Shown piece by piece: positions 1 through 8,643 of a stretch of DNA of 64,000 nucleotides (the first letter of the stretch is position 1; each line of letters begins with the position of its first letter). Location: contig NZ_CADIKK010000010.1 in NCBI RefSeq assembly GCF_902859915.1, forward strand, positions 62,001 through 126,000, in the 5' to 3' direction. Made by a program: the position numbers and the translations under genes. Source of the DNA: Paraburkholderia ultramafica (lineage in GTDB: Bacteria > Pseudomonadota > Gammaproteobacteria > Burkholderiales > Burkholderiaceae). The notes below the pieces were generated by a model that was given only the letters and a program-made list of their open reading frames with translations, did not search any database and was not told the origin of the DNA.

Positions 1-811
1 TGAGGTCCGTGCCGGGTGCCAGCGCGTCGTCGCCGATTTCGGTCTGTTCGAGCGCAGGCTTTGGCCGAAGGCTGTAAATCGACAGCGCCGCGCAGACTAT
101 CGCAATCGCGAGCGTGGGCAACAGCAGGGGCATCATCGCCGGGAGCCCCTGGCCGCCGAACACCACGTACGTGTAGACCGGCAACGAATACGGGTGATAG
201 GCGACCATCACGGTCGCGCCGAATTCGCCGAACGCGCGCAGCCATGCGAGCGCGAGTCCCGCGCGAATCGCCGGCCACGCAACCGGCAGCATCACGCGGA
301 AGAAGCGGCTGCCGGCATGATGGCCGAGCGTCGCGGCGACGTCGTCGAGAACCGGATCGACGGCGGCGAACGCGGACTTCGCGGCAATGATCAGAAAGGG
401 CGCGGCGACGAAGATTTCCGCCAGCACGATGCCGGCGAACGAATCCGTCAACACGCCGCCGGTGAAGCGGCCGATCCAGCTATACGGGCCGAGCAGAAAC
501 AGCAGCAGCACGCCGCTGGTCAGCGGCGGCAGCGCCAGCGGCAACTGCACGACAAAGCCGAGCAGCGCCATCTTGCGCGTGCTCGAACGCGCCAGGAAAT
601 AGCCGAGCGGCACGCCGCCGAGCAGGATCGCGAGCGAGGCCACGGTGGCGCTCGCCGCCGACACGCCGACCGCCGACCACGTCGCGCGCCAGTCGACATT
701 CGCCCAGTCCGCCGCGCCGAGTTGCGGCACGCTCGCGACAAACGGAGCGCACAGATAGATAGCCAGCAGCGCCGCCAGCCACAGCAGCGGTCGCGCAGCG
801 GTGCGCTTCAC
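1..811 (-). CDS. Molybdate/tungstate-type ABC transporter permease (partial)
   Basis: This is the inner-membrane permease subunit of an oxyanion importer, probably for molybdate or tungstate. About 270 residues are visible and the C-terminus lies beyond the left edge. It has several hydrophobic segments. The cytoplasmic coupling loop reads DDVAATLGHHAGSRFF at about residues 152-167 and is followed near residue 192 by FGEFGATV, a sequence typical of ModB/WtpB permeases. The GTG start at 811 lies four bases after the stop of the upstream binding-protein gene, so the two are almost certainly co-transcribed and translationally coupled. The ATPase would be expected further left. The substrate is inferred from the partner protein and the molybdenum-related neighbours. 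Confidence 0.85.
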   Translation of the reverse strand, partial: MKRTAARPLLWLAALLAIYLCAPFVASVPQLGAADWANVDWRATWSAVGVSAASATVASLAILLGGVPLGYFLARSSTRKMALLGFVVQLPLALPPLTSGVLLLFLLGPYSWIGRFTGGVLTDSFAGIVLAEIFVAAPFLIIAAKSAFAAVDPVLDDVAATLGHHAGSRFFRVMLPVAWPAIRAGLALAWLRAFGEFGATVMVAYHPYSLPVYTYVVFGGQGLPAMMPLLLPTLAIAIVCAALSIYSLRPKPALEQTEIGDDALAPGTDL

Positions 812-815
812 CGCG

Positions 816-1706
816 TTATTGCGCGGCGGCGTCGAGCACGGCTTGCACCGAAGGCGGGATCGCCTGTACGTTGCCGCTCACGGTGGGTTTGACGACGTCG
901 ACACCATGCTGCTTGAGCAGCGCTCGGCCTTGCTCGCTCAGCAGGAAGTCGACGAAGCTGACCGCGCCGGTGTGGTTCGGCGCGTCGTTGAGGATCGTCA
1001 GCGTGTAGCTGGCCTTGGCCTGCAATTCAGGCGCCGGACGCAGCGCCGGAATCTTCAGGTCGGACGTCTCGGTCGAATAGAAAAAGCCGGCGTCGAGCTG
1101 GCCCGATTGCAGGCGGCCGACCAGCGTTTCCTCGGGCAAGACCTGCGCGGGATTTTCCGGGGCGCCGAGCGTCTTCTCGACCAGGTCCGGCTGATGGTAG
1201 AGCTCGGCCGCCTTCGTCATCATTTCGACGGTGAACGCGCCCTTCGGATCGAGCTTCGGATCGGTCCGGCCGATGCGGATGCCCGGCTCCTGCAGCACCT
1301 GATCCCAGCGCTTGCTCTTGAACTGCGACGCGAATTTGCTGTGCGGGTTATAGCCGATCATCAAGGGCGATTCGGCGAAATTCACGTACCACGTGACGTG
1401 GTCGCCGTTCGCCTCGCCCATCAGGCTGCTGTTCACCTTCGGGCTCGCGCTGATGAACACGTCGCCGCGCCGCAGCTTGCCCTTGATCTCATTGGCGATC
1501 TTGTTCGAACCGGCCGCGTAGCCGCGGAACTGCTGGCCGGTGGCTTTCTCGAATGCGGGGCCGATGCTGCGCTCCATCAGATTGACGAGCGAACCGGCAT
1601 ACAGCACGTTGACTGTGTCGTTCTCGGCGAAGGCGGGCGGGGCCGTCACGATGCCGGTGACGACCACGAGAGGTGCGACGAGAGATGCAAGCAGCTTGCG
1701 AATCAT
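816..1706 (-). CDS. Periplasmic molybdate/tungstate-type solute-binding protein
   Basis: This 296-residue periplasmic binding protein of the ModA/WtpA type would capture an oxyanion and deliver it to the permease encoded just downstream. Residues 1-27 form a signal peptide ending in AFA. The mature part starts with VNVLYAGSLVNLM, and GRTDPKLDPKG in the middle resembles the anion-binding stretch of WtpA-like proteins. FFYSTETSD is another family-like segment. Length fits the family. A ModE-like inverted repeat sits 16 bp upstream of its start codon. Molybdate versus tungstate cannot be settled from sequence; sulfate is less likely given the ModE/NifQ context. Confidence 0.85.
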   Translation of the reverse strand: MIRKLLASLVAPLVVVTGIVTAPPAFAENDTVNVLYAGSLVNLMERSIGPAFEKATGQQFRGYAAGSNKIANEIKGKLRRGDVFISASPKVNSSLMGEANGDHVTWYVNFAESPLMIGYNPHSKFASQFKSKRWDQVLQEPGIRIGRTDPKLDPKGAFTVEMMTKAAELYHQPDLVEKTLGAPENPAQVLPEETLVGRLQSGQLDAGFFYSTETSDLKIPALRPAPELQAKASYTLTILNDAPNHTGAVSFVDFLLSEQGRALLKQHGVDVVKPTVSGNVQAIPPSVQAVLDAAAQ

Positions 1707-1721
1707 ACGATAACCCCGGTG

Positions 1722-1745
1722 CGTTATTAAGGTTGCTATATTACG
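1722..1745. promoter_or_regulatory. Candidate ModE-type operator
   Basis: A 24-bp imperfect inverted repeat with outer arms CGTTAT and ATTACG (one mismatch) and AT-rich steps next to them lies 16 bp upstream of the binding-protein start. Spacing and arm sequence resemble ModE operators as I remember them, and a ModE-type DNA-binding protein is encoded at 3264-3662. The assignment is inference. I see nothing else identifiable in the 310-bp gap 1707-2016 beyond room for two divergent promoters. Confidence 0.4.
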
Positions 1746-2016
1746 ACGTCATCGCGTCATGTTGTGCGGCGACGTTGTCGATGTTGTGTCAATTGAGCGG
1801 GAAGATCCGCACGTAGCTGGTGGCCGCATGCCGGCGCGCATCATTCATTGCGATGGATGACTGCGCTGAAAATGACGCGGCAGAGCGGTCGATATGGCTG
1901 ACGATATAGTGTGTATCGACGCAGTTCCGCACCGATACGGCCATCGCAGCGTAATATACACACGGACATAGCGAATGAACAGGCCACCTGGGCGTCGATG
2001 CTGGAGATAACCGCGT

Positions 2017-2505
2017 ATGGATAATGTGAATGTGATTGCCGCGCCCGCCGTCGACGGCGCGTTCGTGCTGAGCGGACGGTTCCAGCGTCCGTTGTCGTTT
2101 AGGCTCGAGCAACTCAGGCGGTTCGAAAGCGTCATGGCGACGCCGTTCGATCTGCGCTGCTATACGACGAACCGTTTCATTCGTACCGTCGACGCGTACC
2201 GCGGCGTGCGCCTGACTACCTTGATCACGGAGGCGGGCCTGCCGAACGATGTGCCCGGCGAGTTCAAGCGCACGGTGTTCGTCGCGGTGGGAGGGGACGG
2301 CTACATCGTGACGTTCTCGTGGCACGAGCTCTTCAACACGCCGGTCGGCGAGAACGTACTGGTCGCTTATGAATGCGGCGGGCGCATGCTCGATGCGCAA
2401 GACGGCGCGCCGATCCTGTTCTCCGGCTCGGACATCCTGCCCGCGCCACGTCATGTCAAACGGCTCGCGCGGATCGAGGCGCGTGTTCTAGCGCCGTTGG
2501 CTTAG
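2017..2505 (+). CDS. Small molybdopterin-dependent oxidoreductase-fold protein
   Basis: This 162-residue protein is related to the molybdopterin-binding domain of the sulfite oxidase family, in the short stand-alone form found in many proteobacteria. The fold is suggested by RFQRPLSFRLEQLRRF, then LRCYTTNRFIRTVDAYRGV with a cysteine at residue 48 in the region of the metal-ligand cysteine, and LVAYECGGRML. It lacks the dimerisation domain and the haem domain of full sulfite oxidases, and I see no signal peptide, so it is probably cytoplasmic. Whether it is an active enzyme or only binds cofactor is unknown. It lies about 60 bp upstream of nifQ on the same strand. Confidence 0.7.
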   Translation: MDNVNVIAAPAVDGAFVLSGRFQRPLSFRLEQLRRFESVMATPFDLRCYTTNRFIRTVDAYRGVRLTTLITEAGLPNDVPGEFKRTVFVAVGGDGYIVTFSWHELFNTPVGENVLVAYECGGRMLDAQDGAPILFSGSDILPAPRHVKRLARIEARVLAPLA

Positions 2506-2564
2506 GCGTCCGGGTCGCGCTGTCTGGCGTAAGATGGTCCGCCATTCATCATCGCGTTGCCGCC

Positions 2565-3212
2565 ATGTCTGACGATCCGCTTGCGCATGCTGCCTATGTT
2601 GCACCGGCTGCGGAGGCCGGCGACGAACTGCGTTCGTTGCCGCTCGACCCGCAGGTTGCCGCGTGCCTGAGCAAATGGCTGAGCGTGGCGACGGACGCGG
2701 CCTGCACGGACACGCGGCTATTTGCCAAGCTGATTGCCGCACGCGACGCGCACAACGAACTCGCGTTGCTCGGACTCCAGCCGCGCGAGTGGCACGCGCT
2801 GCTAGCGCGGCATTTCAGGCAAGCGGCCGTGCCCGCATTGCCGCTTGCGGTTAGCATTAACGCCAACGCCAACGAGCACGCCAACTTCATCCGTACACTT
2901 CACACGCTGTTACTCACGCACACAAGCACCACCGTCCACGCCGACGACGCTCGCTGTATGGCCACGATCATCGCCCACGCCTGCTTGCGCCCGGACCACT
3001 TATGGCGCGACCTCGGCCTTGCCGGCCGCGACGAAGTCACGTGGATGCTGACGCGCTATTTCCCGACGCTCGTCGCGCTGAATGTCGCCAACCTGCGCTG
3101 GAAGAAATTCCTCGCCGCACAACGCGCGCTTTCGTTGGGCTTGCAGCCCGGTCCCGCGCCAGGTTGCCCGGGCTGCGAGGACTACGGACACTGCTTTGCG
3201 CGCCATAGCTGA
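2565..3212 (+). CDS. nifQ: NifQ-like molybdenum-iron-sulfur protein
   Basis: A 215-residue homologue of NifQ, which in diazotrophs carries a Mo-Fe-S cluster and supplies molybdenum for FeMo-cofactor. The diagnostic C-terminus is present: NLRWKKFLAAQ followed by CPGCEDYGHCF. The usual family motif is C-x4-C-x2-C-x5-C; here the last three cysteines are present, but the first position is occupied by glycine within PGPAPGC. I chose ATG 2565 because upstream in-frame sequence is arginine-rich, has poor coding character and overlaps the preceding gene. No other nif gene is visible, so the role is probably molybdenum handling for other enzymes. The name is well supported; the function is inferred. 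Confidence 0.8.
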   Translation: MSDDPLAHAAYVAPAAEAGDELRSLPLDPQVAACLSKWLSVATDAACTDTRLFAKLIAARDAHNELALLGLQPREWHALLARHFRQAAVPALPLAVSINANANEHANFIRTLHTLLLTHTSTTVHADDARCMATIIAHACLRPDHLWRDLGLAGRDEVTWMLTRYFPTLVALNVANLRWKKFLAAQRALSLGLQPGPAPGCPGCEDYGHCFARHS

Positions 3213-3263
3213 AGGCCGTTCGGCCAGGTGGCAGCGTGAGGCGGTTCGTGTATGCTTTCGCGC

Positions 3264-3662
3264 ATGGCTGACACCGCAAAAACCAAACCCGCACCGGCGA
3301 AGAAGTCCGCGAAGGCACGCCCCGAAGTGCGCTTCAGAATGCGTATTCGCAACGCAGGCGCGGTCGCGCTCGGGCCGGGCAAGGTCGATCTGCTCGAAGC
3401 GGTGCGCGAGTACGGCTCGATCTCGGCGGCGGCGCGCAGCCTCGACATGTCGTACCGGCGCGCCTGGCTGCTGATCGACGAGCTGAACCGCTCGCTCAAG
3501 TCGCCAGCCACGCATTCGGAGCAGGGCGGTCAAAGCGGCGGAGGCTGCACGCTCACGCCGGTTGGCGAGACCATCATTCGCCTGTATCGCGACGTCGAAG
3601 AACAGGCTCAGCGAAGTTGCGCGAAACAGATCGCCGAGCTGACCCGGCTGATCCGTCGCTAG
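3264..3662 (+). CDS. ModE-type winged helix-turn-helix regulator, DNA-binding domain only
   Basis: A 132-residue protein matching the N-terminal LysR-like winged-helix domain of ModE. The stretch LGPGKVDLLEAVREYGSISA, the helix-turn-helix ARSLDMSYRRAWLLID and GGGCTLTPVGE are classic for this family. The C-terminal molybdate-binding (Mop/TOBE) domains of full ModE (about 260 residues) are absent, so any metal sensing must be indirect or need a partner. A lysine-rich N-terminal tail precedes the domain; ATG 3252 is an alternative start four codons upstream. It lies about 50 bp after nifQ on the same strand and is a plausible regulator of the neighbouring transporter genes. Confidence 0.8.
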   Translation: MADTAKTKPAPAKKSAKARPEVRFRMRIRNAGAVALGPGKVDLLEAVREYGSISAAARSLDMSYRRAWLLIDELNRSLKSPATHSEQGGQSGGGCTLTPVGETIIRLYRDVEEQAQRSCAKQIAELTRLIRR

Positions 3663-3701
3663 TCGGCTACCCCTGGCGCCCCTGCCAGGCGAGCCTGGCG
3701 C

Positions 3702-5054
3702 TCAACCATGCCGCAGGCAAAACGCCGAAGGCGGCGGATTGCCGAGTTGAGCGAGATGCTCGGGGTGCAGCCGGGCCATCAATTCGACGAAGCTCGCCAC
3801 GCTCGCCGTGCGCAACGGGTGATAGTCGATCTGATGACGCTCGCAGACCCGTTTGAGCGTATTCATCGAATCGTGGTCGATGCAGTCCACCGGAAACACG
3901 ACGATATCCGCGCCCGGCAACGCAGCGGCGAGCAGTCCCTTGCGATCTTCCACGCCGCCGTCGTGCACCAGCAGAGCGCCGCCGGCAGCTTCCACGAGCC
4001 GCTTGAGCGCGGCGTTCGAGCCGGGCCTGCCGCCCACATACACGATCCGCTTGCCATGCACGCTGTCGAGGCTTGCCCGGCGTATACCGGCGCCGCTCGC
4101 GGTGTCCGCTGCGTCCACGGTCGCGCGTTCCAGCGCATCGCATTCGCTTTGCACCAGCTTGAGCAGCGCCAGCGCCTGGTCGCGGCTCTTGCGTAACGCG
4201 AGCGCCGCGTCTTGTTCCTGAAGCGTGCGTTGTTCGGCGGCCTCGCGGCGGCTGGTATGCAGCACGACGCGCTGATCCGCGTCGGCCAGCTTGTGGCGCA
4301 GGTGTTGCAGCTCGGCTTCGAGCCTGGCGGCATCGGCGGGCAATTGACGGGATGCCTGTGCGCTGAGTTGTGCGATCTGCTCGTTCAGCGCAGCGATCGA
4401 CGCATCGCGCTGCATGCTGAGTTCCTGCAGACGACTCTGCTGCCGCTCCACTTTCTCCTTCAACGCGGCGTTTTCTTCCTCCAGTGCCACCAGCCGGCGA
4501 ATATCCGCGCGATTGGCCGCGCCGACCAGATGCGACAGCATGTGCAATTCGCCGAACGCTTTCTGGCGCACCGGCATGGTCGCAAACGGATGTGTCATCA
4601 ACGCCCAGTAGGCGGGCGGGATGTCGCCGCTGTTCAGCGCTTCGTCCCAGAGCCTGAGCAGATCGACGTCGTCGGCGGCTTTGTCGAAGCGGCGGATCGC
4701 CGCCGCATAGTGCTCGTCGAGCAGCTTGTGCAGCGCTTTGGCGCCTGCGCCGCCTTCGATCGCGAGTTCGACCGCGCAGTGATGAATCTCGAGATCGCTC
4801 GCGTTGCGCCGGTCGAGGCCCGTGAATTTGGGCAACAGCTTGCGCAGTTCGTGCGTGCTCAGACAGGTGCCGATGATCGAACAATGCAGATGACTGTCGA
4901 TTTCAGCGAGGCGCGCGCGCCGTTTGGTGTTCGAGGACGCTACTTTGGCGGGCGCGCAGCAAGGTGCGGCGGCGTGGATCGCGGCGCCGGCAAGCTCGTC
5001 GCCGGACAGTTTCAGACGTGATGGCTGGGCAAGACGAAACGGGGGCGTGTACAT
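3702..5054 (-). CDS. DUF2325 domain protein with coiled coil
   Basis: A 450-residue protein. Its C-terminal ~100 residues form a DUF2325 domain with a Rossmann-like start (KRIVYVGGRPGSNAALKRLV) and GADIVVFPVDCIDH. Residues about 185-310 are a long charged coiled coil rich in Glu, Gln and Leu. The N-terminal part has a cluster of possible metal ligands: His55, His57, Cys58, Cys64, His68, His91, His92 and Cys93. Function is unknown. It converges with the ModE-like gene (39 bp between stops) and sits beside nifQ, which suggests a link to molybdenum metabolism; that link is inference from position. Confidence 0.75.
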   Translation of the reverse strand: MYTPPFRLAQPSRLKLSGDELAGAAIHAAAPCCAPAKVASSNTKRRARLAEIDSHLHCSIIGTCLSTHELRKLLPKFTGLDRRNASDLEIHHCAVELAIEGGAGAKALHKLLDEHYAAAIRRFDKAADDVDLLRLWDEALNSGDIPPAYWALMTHPFATMPVRQKAFGELHMLSHLVGAANRADIRRLVALEEENAALKEKVERQQSRLQELSMQRDASIAALNEQIAQLSAQASRQLPADAARLEAELQHLRHKLADADQRVVLHTSRREAAEQRTLQEQDAALALRKSRDQALALLKLVQSECDALERATVDAADTASGAGIRRASLDSVHGKRIVYVGGRPGSNAALKRLVEAAGGALLVHDGGVEDRKGLLAAALPGADIVVFPVDCIDHDSMNTLKRVCERHQIDYHPLRTASVASFVELMARLHPEHLAQLGNPPPSAFCLRHG

Positions 5055-5176
5055 GGGAGTCTCGAATGTCTCGAATCCGGTTCGGTGTCAGGCGGGCTGA
5101 ATGCGTGCGTGCGCCTAGCGGTGTATTCCAACAGATATAACGATGGGCAAAAAAAAGCGTTCATGTGCGGCACTGG

Positions 5177-5776
5177 CTAATCAGTCGTTGAGCGGGCGAG
5201 GGCGGGCTCGGCGTGCGCTTTGCGCGGATTGGCGCTGGCAGTCGTTGTGCTTCGCGCGATACTGCGCCCGCCGCCAGCGGTTGAATTCGTGTCACCGGCC
5301 GCACGTGCGTGCTGTTCCAGCACATGGCCGACGCACAGGCCGATGAAGGCCGCGTCAAGCCGTTCGAGTTCCGTCACCACCTTGCGCAACGCGGCCAGAT
5401 CGTTGCTGAACGCGTCGGAGAAAATTGCGTCGCGCAGTTGTTCCGCCGGACGCGCTTCCTCGATCGCCGCCTTGAGTTCGCGCAGACGGGAGAAGCCCGC
5501 CGCTCGCGCCTGCTCGGCGAGGATCGACAGCAACTGGTTCAGCGAGTGTGAGCCCGACGTGCCGACCGACGCGAAATTCAACTGGTCGTCGGTCAGCATC
5601 AGGACGAAGCGCTGCACGCTGCCGTACAGGCGCCGATAGGCATCGACGACATCGCGGATCGATTCGGCGCGGCCACGCTCGGACGCTGATCTAACCGCGA
5701 CGATGGTCGACGAAATCTCGTTCGCAAAGCGTTGACCGCGTTCCGCGAGATCGGACAAAGGGGATCGGCTGCGCAC
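5177..5776 (-). CDS. Hypothetical alpha-helical protein
   Basis: A 199-residue protein that I do not recognise. Residues 1-165 are predicted largely helical by composition (repeated Leu/Ala/Glu/Arg), with segments such as RDVVDAYRRLYGSVQRFVLM. The last 35 residues are a Ser/Thr/Ala/Arg-rich tail. There is no signal peptide or membrane segment. The GTG start at 5776 has an AGGAG-like ribosome-binding site about ten bases upstream. Codon third positions are GC-rich in this frame, which supports coding. It lies upstream of the DUF2325 gene on the same strand with a 122-bp gap, so a shared transcript is possible but not shown. Confidence 0.55.
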   Translation of the reverse strand: MRSRSPLSDLAERGQRFANEISSTIVAVRSASERGRAESIRDVVDAYRRLYGSVQRFVLMLTDDQLNFASVGTSGSHSLNQLLSILAEQARAAGFSRLRELKAAIEEARPAEQLRDAIFSDAFSNDLAALRKVVTELERLDAAFIGLCVGHVLEQHARAAGDTNSTAGGGRSIARSTTTASANPRKAHAEPALARSTTD

Positions 5777-5929
5777 CGCTATTGGCTCCTGCTGGCTCGT
5801 TGTGCTTCGTCACGCGGGACTGGAACGCCTGAAGCGGAGCCCTTGTGCGCGTCACGAAGCCTACCGTGATATTCGACAGGATATAACGAAAGACGGCCAA
5901 CGGGTAGCACCGGAGCCCGCACTGTGGCT

Positions 5930-6817
5930 TCAGGCCCGGCCTTTGGCGTCCCGCGCGAAGTGGAGAAACGCATTGACGGCCGGCGCCCGCTCGTACTTGC
6001 GGAACGCGATCGCGATCTCCGACGCGATTGGCTGACCGGCGATGTTCCGGTACACGACCCCCGGCAACGCGATGCAATCGGCCAGCGTATGCGGCACGAC
6101 AGCCACGTTGCCGCCCAGCGACACGCAGGCCAGCACCGCCGCGAGCGTGCCGGGCCGCGGCCCGAGCCGGGGCGGGAAGCGTCCGCGCCGCGCCACTTCG
6201 AAGGTGCCCGCTTCCTGCTCCGGCAGCACGAAGCAGTAGTCGCGCAGTTGCGCGGGCCGGATGGTCGCGGCGGCCGCCAGCGGGCAATCGGCCGGTAGCG
6301 CGAGGACGAACCGGTCGCGATGCACGGTCTTGGCCTGAATGCCGTCGGCGAGCGGCATCGGCGGGCGGACATAGGCGGCGTCGAGCAGGCCGTCGCGCAG
6401 CATCGCGGAGACGCCGTCCATCGGCACTTCGCGCATCGAAACGTCGACCCCCGGATGGGTGCCGCGAAATCCGCCGACCGCCCATTGCAACACGCCCGCA
6501 TACGCTGCCGACGCCACGTAGCCGACTTCGATCCGCCCCAGTTCGCCGCGCTCGGCCAGCACCGCGCGCTCTTCGCCGCGCGCGAGATGGTCGAGTGCGA
6601 CGAGCGCCTCGGCGAGATAGGCGCTGCCCGCCGCGCTCAGCGCCACCGAGCGCTTGGTGCGATGAAAGAGCCGCACGCCGAGCAGCCGTTCGGCTTGCTG
6701 GATCAGCTTGGTCAGCGATGGCGCGGTGATGCCCAATTCGTCGGCGGCACGCGAGAAGTGCAGCTGTTTCGCGACGCAAACGAAGGCATGGATATGACGT
6801 AGTTCGAGTTGCCGCAT
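5930..6817 (-). CDS. LysR-family transcriptional regulator
   Basis: A 295-residue LysR-type regulator. The N-terminal helix-turn-helix contains QLHFSRAADELGITAPSLTK and the following wing RLLGVRLFHRTKRSVALSAAG; the rest is the inducer-binding domain. I start at ATG 6817; an in-frame GTG at 6835 is possible. It is divergent from the MFS gene at 6927 with about 110 bp between them, an AT-rich gap of the kind used by LysR proteins that control the adjacent divergent gene. A likely role is activation of that efflux gene by its substrate; the inducer is unknown. Confidence 0.9.
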   Translation of the reverse strand: MRQLELRHIHAFVCVAKQLHFSRAADELGITAPSLTKLIQQAERLLGVRLFHRTKRSVALSAAGSAYLAEALVALDHLARGEERAVLAERGELGRIEVGYVASAAYAGVLQWAVGGFRGTHPGVDVSMREVPMDGVSAMLRDGLLDAAYVRPPMPLADGIQAKTVHRDRFVLALPADCPLAAAATIRPAQLRDYCFVLPEQEAGTFEVARRGRFPPRLGPRPGTLAAVLACVSLGGNVAVVPHTLADCIALPGVVYRNIAGQPIASEIAIAFRKYERAPAVNAFLHFARDAKGRA

Positions 6818-6926
6818 GATTTTCCGTATTGCCACCAGAGCTAATTATTTTGTGATTTTATGCCAATGACAGGCAATAGAAGCGTCGCTACCATGACGTG
6901 ACTTCGATCCGTCACCGTCTGCCCGT

Positions 6927-8504
6927 ATGTCGTCCGCTGTAGCCCACCGCACACCGCCCGCGCAAAAGCCGGCCGCCAACCCCGCGTTCGTACTGGCCAC
7001 CGCGTCGGCTACTTGCGCGTTGATCGTGCTGGATACCAACGTCGTGGCCGTCTCGTTGCCGTCGATCGCGCGTTCGTTCCACGCGAGTTTCGCCGACGTC
7101 GAATGGGTGGTCAGCGCGTATATGGTCGCCTTCGCCGCGTGTCTGTTGCCGGCGGGCGCGCTCGCCGATCGCGTCGGCCGCAAGAAGATGCTGCTGCTCG
7201 GGCTCGCCGTGTTCTTCGTGGCGTCGCTCGGTTGCGGCGTCGCGCCGTCGGCGGCCGTGCTGAACGTCGCGCGCGCGGTCAAGGGCGTCGGCGCCGCGAT
7301 GTTGCTCACCGCGGCGCTCGCCGTGATCGCGAACACCTTTCACGACGGCCCGGCACGCATGCGCGCGTGGGCCGTGTGGGGCACCTGCATGGGCGTCGCG
7401 ACCACGGTGGCGCCGCTGGTCGGCGGCGTCGTCACGCAATGGCTCGGCTGGCGCTGGATCTTTCTGCTCAATCTGCCCGTGTGCGCGGTGCTCGCGTGGT
7501 GTGCGTCACGCGCGCTTCGCGAGTCGCGCAACCCCGCGCCCGGTCCGCTCGATGCCGCCGGCAGCCTGCTGTTCGGTGTCGCGCTCGCGCTCGGCATCTG
7601 GGCGTTGATCGAGGTGCCGGCGGGCGGCCTCGCGAGCTGGGCCACCGGCGCGCGGCTCGTCGCGTGTGCGCTGCTGTTCGGCGCGTTCATCCAGTCGCAG
7701 CGGGTCCGCACGCACGCAGTGGTCGACCTCGGGTTGTTCCGGCAGCCGCGCTTTGTCGCCGCCGTGCTCGCGATGTTCGGTTACGCCGCGTGCGCGCAAG
7801 TGATGATGACGTTCCTGCCGTTGTATTTGCAGAACGCGTTCGGTCTGTCGGCGGTGGCCGCGGGCGTCGGCATGCTGCCGTTCGCGCTGGCGATGGTGGT
7901 GGGGCCGTACATCGGCGCGGCCCTCGGCAAGCGGATTCCGGCGCTGGCGTTGCTGTCGGCGGGCTTGCTGCTGATCGCGCTCGGCAACCTTCTGACGGCG
8001 TTGATGGCCAGCGGCGAGCGCTACGCATGGGTCGCGCTCGGCATGATCGTGACCGGGCTGGGCGCGGGGATTCTGAACGGCGACACGCAGAAGGCCATCA
8101 TGGCGTGCGTGCCGCCGGACCGGACCGGCATGGCGTCCGGCATCAGCACGACGACGCGCTTCACGGCGATCGTCACGTCGGTCGGTGTGCTCGGCGCGGT
8201 GCTAGCGGCGCGCACGCACGCGGCGTTCGTCGCGGCTACGCCACTGACTCCCGACGTGAAAGCCGCCCTCGATGCGGGCTTCATGTCGCGCGTGCTGGCC
8301 GGCGACACGGCGCAGGCTACCGCGCATCTGCCGCCGATGCTGCGCGCCGCGCTGACGTCAGCCGCGCACGCGAGCTTCGCCGATGGTTTTGCGGCCGCAC
8401 TTTGCGTGGCGGGTCTGGTCGCCGCGTCCGTCGCTGTCGGCGTGTGGCTGCTGGCCGGCAGAGCGGAGGCGCTGCGGATGCGCGGGGTGGCGTCGAACGG
8501 ATAG
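6927..8504 (+). CDS. MFS transporter, DHA2 (14-TM drug:proton antiporter) family
   Basis: A 525-residue inner-membrane pump with about 14 hydrophobic segments, as expected for the DHA2/QacA-EmrB branch. The N-terminal half has LDTNVVAVSLPSIARSF and the cytoplasmic-loop motif GALADRVGRKKMLLLG. GWRWIFLLNLPVCAVL is the typical DHA2 sequence in the middle of the first half. It is transcribed away from the LysR gene at 5930-6817, which probably regulates it. Substrate unknown; efflux of a toxic organic compound is the usual role. Confidence 0.9.
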   Translation: MSSAVAHRTPPAQKPAANPAFVLATASATCALIVLDTNVVAVSLPSIARSFHASFADVEWVVSAYMVAFAACLLPAGALADRVGRKKMLLLGLAVFFVASLGCGVAPSAAVLNVARAVKGVGAAMLLTAALAVIANTFHDGPARMRAWAVWGTCMGVATTVAPLVGGVVTQWLGWRWIFLLNLPVCAVLAWCASRALRESRNPAPGPLDAAGSLLFGVALALGIWALIEVPAGGLASWATGARLVACALLFGAFIQSQRVRTHAVVDLGLFRQPRFVAAVLAMFGYAACAQVMMTFLPLYLQNAFGLSAVAAGVGMLPFALAMVVGPYIGAALGKRIPALALLSAGLLLIALGNLLTALMASGERYAWVALGMIVTGLGAGILNGDTQKAIMACVPPDRTGMASGISTTTRFTAIVTSVGVLGAVLAARTHAAFVAATPLTPDVKAALDAGFMSRVLAGDTAQATAHLPPMLRAALTSAAHASFADGFAAALCVAGLVAASVAVGVWLLAGRAEALRMRGVASNG

Positions 8505-8643
8505 GGAATGACCGCCGCCCATTTCGCATTGTTTTCCGATATTGTGCTGCTTGCCCGCGGTCGAATCCTCGCCCGTGTGTCGCGCTTGCTATGATTCGGC
8601 CAGTTGATCCAGTATTGCTTCAGGCTGACGAACAGGGAGTGCT

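Noticed and set aside
2565..3212. nifQ as evidence for nitrogen fixation
   Set aside because: No other nif gene occurs in the window, and NifQ homologues can occur in non-fixing bacteria; the gene alone does not support diazotrophy.
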